From Bdellovibrio bacteriovorus str. Tiberius (lineage in GTDB: Bacteria; Bdellovibrionota; Bdellovibrionia; Bdellovibrionales; Bdellovibrionaceae): DNA of 64,000 nucleotides. Below, piece after piece: positions 61,114 to 64,000 of the stretch. The notes below the pieces were generated by a model. It saw only the letters and a program-made list of their open reading frames with translations, had not been told where the DNA came from and made no database searches. The stretch is taken from assembly GCF_000317895.1 (NCBI RefSeq), contig NC_019567.1, positions 3,782,001-3,846,000 of the forward strand, in the 5' to 3' direction. The position numbers and the translations under genes were made by a program. Numbering within the stretch: the stretch's first letter is position 1; the number at the start of each line of letters is the position of its first letter.

Positions 61114-62409
61114 CTAGGCAGAGCTTTTCTTTTTCGCTTCTTCTTCCTCTGCGCGGATTTCTTCGTCGGTTTTATAGACGAGCATCGGCTGAGCGCCTTC
61201 GTTGATCACGTTTTCATCGATCACAACTTCCTTCACATTGTTTTTGGAAGGAATATCGTACATCACATCCAACATCGCTGTTTCCAGAACTCCACGCAAG
61301 CCGCGGGCACCGGTTTTACGTTTCAAGGCCATCTGGGCAACTGCACGCAGGGCTTTTTCCGTAAACTTCAGTTCCACACCCTCGAAGCTGAACAGCTTCT
61401 GGTACTGCTTCGTGATCGCGTTCTTCGGACGAACCAGGATGTCGAGCAAAGCTTCTTCATCCAATGGCGCCAGAACCGCAATCGCCGGAAGACGACCGAT
61501 GAACTCCGGGATCAGACCGAATTTGGAAAGATCGTCCGGCTCCACTTTGGAAAGCAGATTCGCGCTCTTTTCAACTTCCTCGGATGTGCGGATGTCTGCC
61601 GCGATACCCATGGTTTTGTTCGTCGTTCTTTGTTCGATGATCTTGTCCAGACCCACGAACGCACCACCCACGATGAAGAGGATATTCGTCGTATCAACCT
61701 GGATGAATTCCTGCTGAGGATGTTTACGACCGCCCTTAGGAGGCAGATTCGCCACAGTGCCCTCGAGAATTTTCAGCAACGCCTGCTGCACACCCTCACC
61801 GCTCACGTCACGCGTGATGGACGGGTTTTCAGACTTACGGGAGATCTTGTCGATCTCGTCCACGTAGATCACGCCTTTTTGCGCTTTTTCCACGTCATAG
61901 TCAGAAGCCTGCAGCAAGTTCAACACCACGTTTTCAACGTCTTCACCGACATAACCGGCTTCCGTCAAAGTCGTCGCATCGGCCATCGCAAACGGCACAT
62001 TCAGAACCTTGGCAATTGTCTGAGCCAACAAGGTCTTACCGGAACCTGTCGGACCGATCAGAAGGATGTTGGATTTTTGCATTTCAACGTCAGCGGATTT
62101 TTTACCGCCGGACATCGCATTCACACGCTTATAGTGATTGTGTACCGCAACTGCCAAAGTTTTCTTGGCTTGCGTCTGACCGATCACATAGTCATCAAGA
62201 TAAGTTTTGATATCGGAAGGCTTGGGAACTTTGAACGTGCCCTTGACTGCCGTCTCGCGCTCTTTTTCCTCGTCAATGATGTCATTGCAAAGATCGATAC
62301 ACTCATCGCAGATGTACACGCCAGGACCGGCGATCAATTTCTTGACCTCTTTTTGGCCCTTGCCACAGAAGCTGCATCTCAAAGCACCGTTGGTATCTTT
62401 AGTTGTCAT
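61114..62409 (-). CDS. clpX: ATP-dependent Clp protease ATPase subunit ClpX
   Basis: A 431-residue ClpX. The N-terminal zinc domain uses C12, C15, C34 and C37 ([14 protein letters not shown]). The AAA+ motor has GPTGSGKT and VDEIDK, then the pore-2 region [10 protein letters not shown] and sensor-2. It unfolds tagged proteins, including those marked by the tmRNA tag, for ClpP. It lies 6 bp after clpP and is co-transcribed with it. Its C-terminus ends in a charged Glu/Lys/Ala stretch. Confidence 0.97.
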   Translation of the reverse strand: MTTKDTNGALRCSFCGKGQKEVKKLIAGPGVYICDECIDLCNDIIDEEKERETAVKGTFKVPKPSDIKTYLDDYVIGQTQAKKTLAVAVHNHYKRVNAMSGGKKSADVEMQKSNILLIGPTGSGKTLLAQTIAKVLNVPFAMADATTLTEAGYVGEDVENVVLNLLQASDYDVEKAQKGVIYVDEIDKISRKSENPSITRDVSGEGVQQALLKILEGTVANLPPKGGRKHPQQEFIQVDTTNILFIVGGAFVGLDKIIEQRTTNKTMGIAADIRTSEEVEKSANLLSKVEPDDLSKFGLIPEFIGRLPAIAVLAPLDEEALLDILVRPKNAITKQYQKLFSFEGVELKFTEKALRAVAQMALKRKTGARGLRGVLETAMLDVMYDIPSKNNVKEVVIDENVINEGAQPMLVYKTDEEIRAEEEEAKKKSSA

Positions 62410-62415
62410 CGGCTC

Positions 62416-63054
62416 TTATCCTTTTTTTGCCTTACGGGATTCAACCACATGATCAAGCAAACCGAACTCTTTCGCCTGATAAGGATCCATGAAGTTATCG
62501 CGTTCCATGGCCGCTCTCAAGGTGTCATAGTCTCTGCCAGTGTGTGTCTCGTAGATGCGAGTCAATTTCTCTTTTGTTTTCACAAGTTCTTTGGCGTGGA
62601 TTTCAATGTCCGTCACCTGACCGGATAGACCCCCGCCGGAAAGAAGCGGCTGGTGAATCATGATACGGGTGTTCGGCAGGCTGTAACGCATGCCCTTTGT
62701 ACCCGCGGTCAGCAGCAACGAACCCATGCTCGCAGCCATACCCATGCAATAGGTCGCCACGTCGCACTTTACGAACTGCATAAAGTCGTAGATCGCCAGG
62801 CCCGCAGACACGCTGCCCCCTGGAGAATTGATGTACAAATGAATCGGCTTTTCAGGATTGTCCACTTCAAGGAACAACATCTGGGCAATGATAGAGTTCG
62901 CCACCTCATCAGTAACGGCAGTACCAAGAATGATAATGCGGTCTTTTAGTAGTCGGGAGTAAATATCGTAAGATCTTTCACCCTTTGAGGTCTGCTCGAT
63001 GACGTAAGGTATGAGGGCCACTGCTGTCTCCTGTGGTTGTGATTGAGGTGTCAT
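62416..63054 (-). CDS. clpP: ATP-dependent Clp protease proteolytic subunit ClpP
   Basis: A 212-residue ClpP. The catalytic S109 is in GMAASMGS and H134 in RIMIHQP, with the aspartate in the MERDNF segment near residue 186. It forms the 14-mer degrading chamber. It heads a clpP-clpX operon; trigger factor, often upstream in other bacteria, is not encoded here. Divergent from the aminopeptidase gene. Confidence 0.97.
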   Translation of the reverse strand: MTPQSQPQETAVALIPYVIEQTSKGERSYDIYSRLLKDRIIILGTAVTDEVANSIIAQMLFLEVDNPEKPIHLYINSPGGSVSAGLAIYDFMQFVKCDVATYCMGMAASMGSLLLTAGTKGMRYSLPNTRIMIHQPLLSGGGLSGQVTDIEIHAKELVKTKEKLTRIYETHTGRDYDTLRAAMERDNFMDPYQAKEFGLLDHVVESRKAKKG

Positions 63055-63171
63055 ACTGTGCTACCTATCGGAATACTATGGCAGGACTTTATCAAAAAGC
63101 CTTTGACCCCCAAAACTGCTGTGCTACATCTATTAACGCACAACAAAACCGAATAATATTAAGGGGTTTTT

Positions 63172-64000
63172 ATGGCTTTCAACTTACTTAACAAAGACAT
63201 CGACACATTGACTTGCCCGGCTTTGGTCGTGTTTTCCAAGTCTTCTTCTCAAAAAGACAAGCTCGCAAAAGTGACTCATTCTGAAATTCACAAAGCTTTG
63301 CTGCCATCTTTGGAAGAAAAAACGATCTCCGGCAAACATCAGGAAACTGTTGTTTTCCGTGAATTCAGCTTCAATGGTTTCCGCCATGTAATCGTGGTGG
63401 GTCTTGGCAAAGAAAACGAAATCACTCACGAATCTGTTCGTCAGTCCATGGCTTCCGCTTACGAGGCGATCAAAGCTTTGAACGTGCCTGAAGCAGCCAT
63501 TCACTTCGACGGCATCACTGCTGGCAAAAAAGACGCTGCAGATTTCGCAAAAGCGGCTGCTGAAGGTCTGATCCTGACTTCATACGTATTCAACGAATTG
63601 ATGTCCGGTAAAAAAGACGCAAAAGAAATCAACGTTCACGTTGTTTCCAAATTGGGTAACGACAAAGCTGTGAAAGCTGCTTTCAACGAAGGCGCGATCC
63701 TGGGTTCTGTTGTGAACTTCTCCCGCCGTCTGGGCGATTTGCCAGGCAACCTGATGACTCCGACCATCCTTGCAGACCACGCAGTTGAAGGCGCTAAAGG
63801 CGTTGCCAACCTGAAAGTGACTGTGTGGGATAAAGCCCGCATCAAAAAAGAAAAAATGGGCGGCCTGTTGGGCGTTTCCAACGGTTCTGACCAAGAGCCG
63901 CGTTTCATCATCATGGAATACAAAGGTGCTGCCGCTTCCAAAAAGCCAGTGTGCTTCGTTGGTAAAGGCCTGACTTTTGACTGCGGTGGTATTTCCATTA
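63172..64000 (+). CDS. pepA: Leucyl aminopeptidase (PepA, M17), 5' part
   Basis: The first 276 codons of a cytosolic M17 aminopeptidase gene, cut by the window edge. The N-terminal macro-like domain is followed by the segment SRRLGDLPGNLMTPTILADHA and by VGKGLTFDCGGISI, which leads into the zinc-binding site; the catalytic part lies beyond the window. PepA releases N-terminal residues from peptides, which suits a predator feeding on prey protein. It starts behind AAGGGG at ATG 63172 and diverges from clpP. Confidence 0.95.
   Translation, partial: MAFNLLNKDIDTLTCPALVVFSKSSSQKDKLAKVTHSEIHKALLPSLEEKTISGKHQETVVFREFSFNGFRHVIVVGLGKENEITHESVRQSMASAYEAIKALNVPEAAIHFDGITAGKKDAADFAKAAAEGLILTSYVFNELMSGKKDAKEINVHVVSKLGNDKAVKAAFNEGAILGSVVNFSRRLGDLPGNLMTPTILADHAVEGAKGVANLKVTVWDKARIKKEKMGGLLGVSNGSDQEPRFIIMEYKGAAASKKPVCFVGKGLTFDCGGISI

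Noticed and set aside
1-64000. CRISPR arrays, insertion sequences, integrases, toxin-antitoxin pairs
   Set aside because: I saw no regularly spaced repeats, transposase or integrase motifs, nor a convincing toxin-antitoxin pair on either strand.

Overview
The window looks like a chromosomal segment of a predatory deltaproteobacterium of the Bdellovibrio bacteriovorus type. Pointers are a Ras-like MglA GTPase directly behind recR, a TIGR02147-family protein, a tmRNA whose tag reads GNDYALAA, many exported lipoproteins and hydrolases without housekeeping names, roughly balanced base composition, and dense packing on both strands. The assignment is an inference from gene content; no database search was possible.

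Layout. 1-13.5 kb is accessory and stress-type housekeeping: a YecM/nucleotidyltransferase fusion, exonuclease III, a TetR-controlled operon of SRPBCC and VOC proteins, an ECF41 sigma factor divergent from a carboxymuconolactone-decarboxylase gene and an FBP-type zinc-finger gene, DJ-1/PfpI, a membrane PAS protein, the DNA-repair helicase RadD, a JmjC/cupin oxygenase, HxlR plus pirin, a decayed tautomerase, a flavin reductase and a DUF938 methyltransferase. 13.5-16.9 kb is an AT-richer two-gene island, best read as a Hachiman (HamAB) anti-phage system, lying against the 3' end of the tmRNA gene ssrA (16.9-17.3 kb). 17.6-31.8 kb holds a TIGR02147 protein, secreted proteins, a PAP2 phosphatase, a YgjP-type metallopeptidase, SrkA kinase, a histone-H1-like protein, a PHB-depolymerase-like esterase, LysR, a DoxX/quinone-reductase/TetR module and NADP isocitrate dehydrogenase. 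31.8-42 kb is dominated by large exported lipoproteins (a 906-residue helical protein coupled to a collagen-like partner, an M15-like peptidase, a 1016-residue protein), a lipocalin and an exported HExxH protease. 42-48 kb is the core cluster ffs (SRP RNA)-dnaX-ybaB-recR-mglA-nadA-phosphopantetheinyl transferase-PilZ-like. 48-56 kb has exported hydrolases (HExxH protease, L,D-transpeptidase, papain-like protein), tRNA-Val, a TPR/winged-helix regulator, a YheU protein and a proline-repeat FGE lipoprotein. 56-64 kb has proteolysis and signalling: lon, a histidine kinase/response-regulator pair, clpX, clpP and the start of a leucyl aminopeptidase gene that runs off the end.

How the parts work together. 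Several modules carry visible control sites: both ECF41 genes have TGTCACA-N16-CGTC promoters, two TetR loci have perfect palindromes between divergent genes, and HxlR/pirin share a GGAAACTAGTTTCC palindrome. The most system-like unit is HamA/HamB; the least explained are the 906/407-residue lipoprotein pair and the GC-rich inverted-repeat element in front of ffs.
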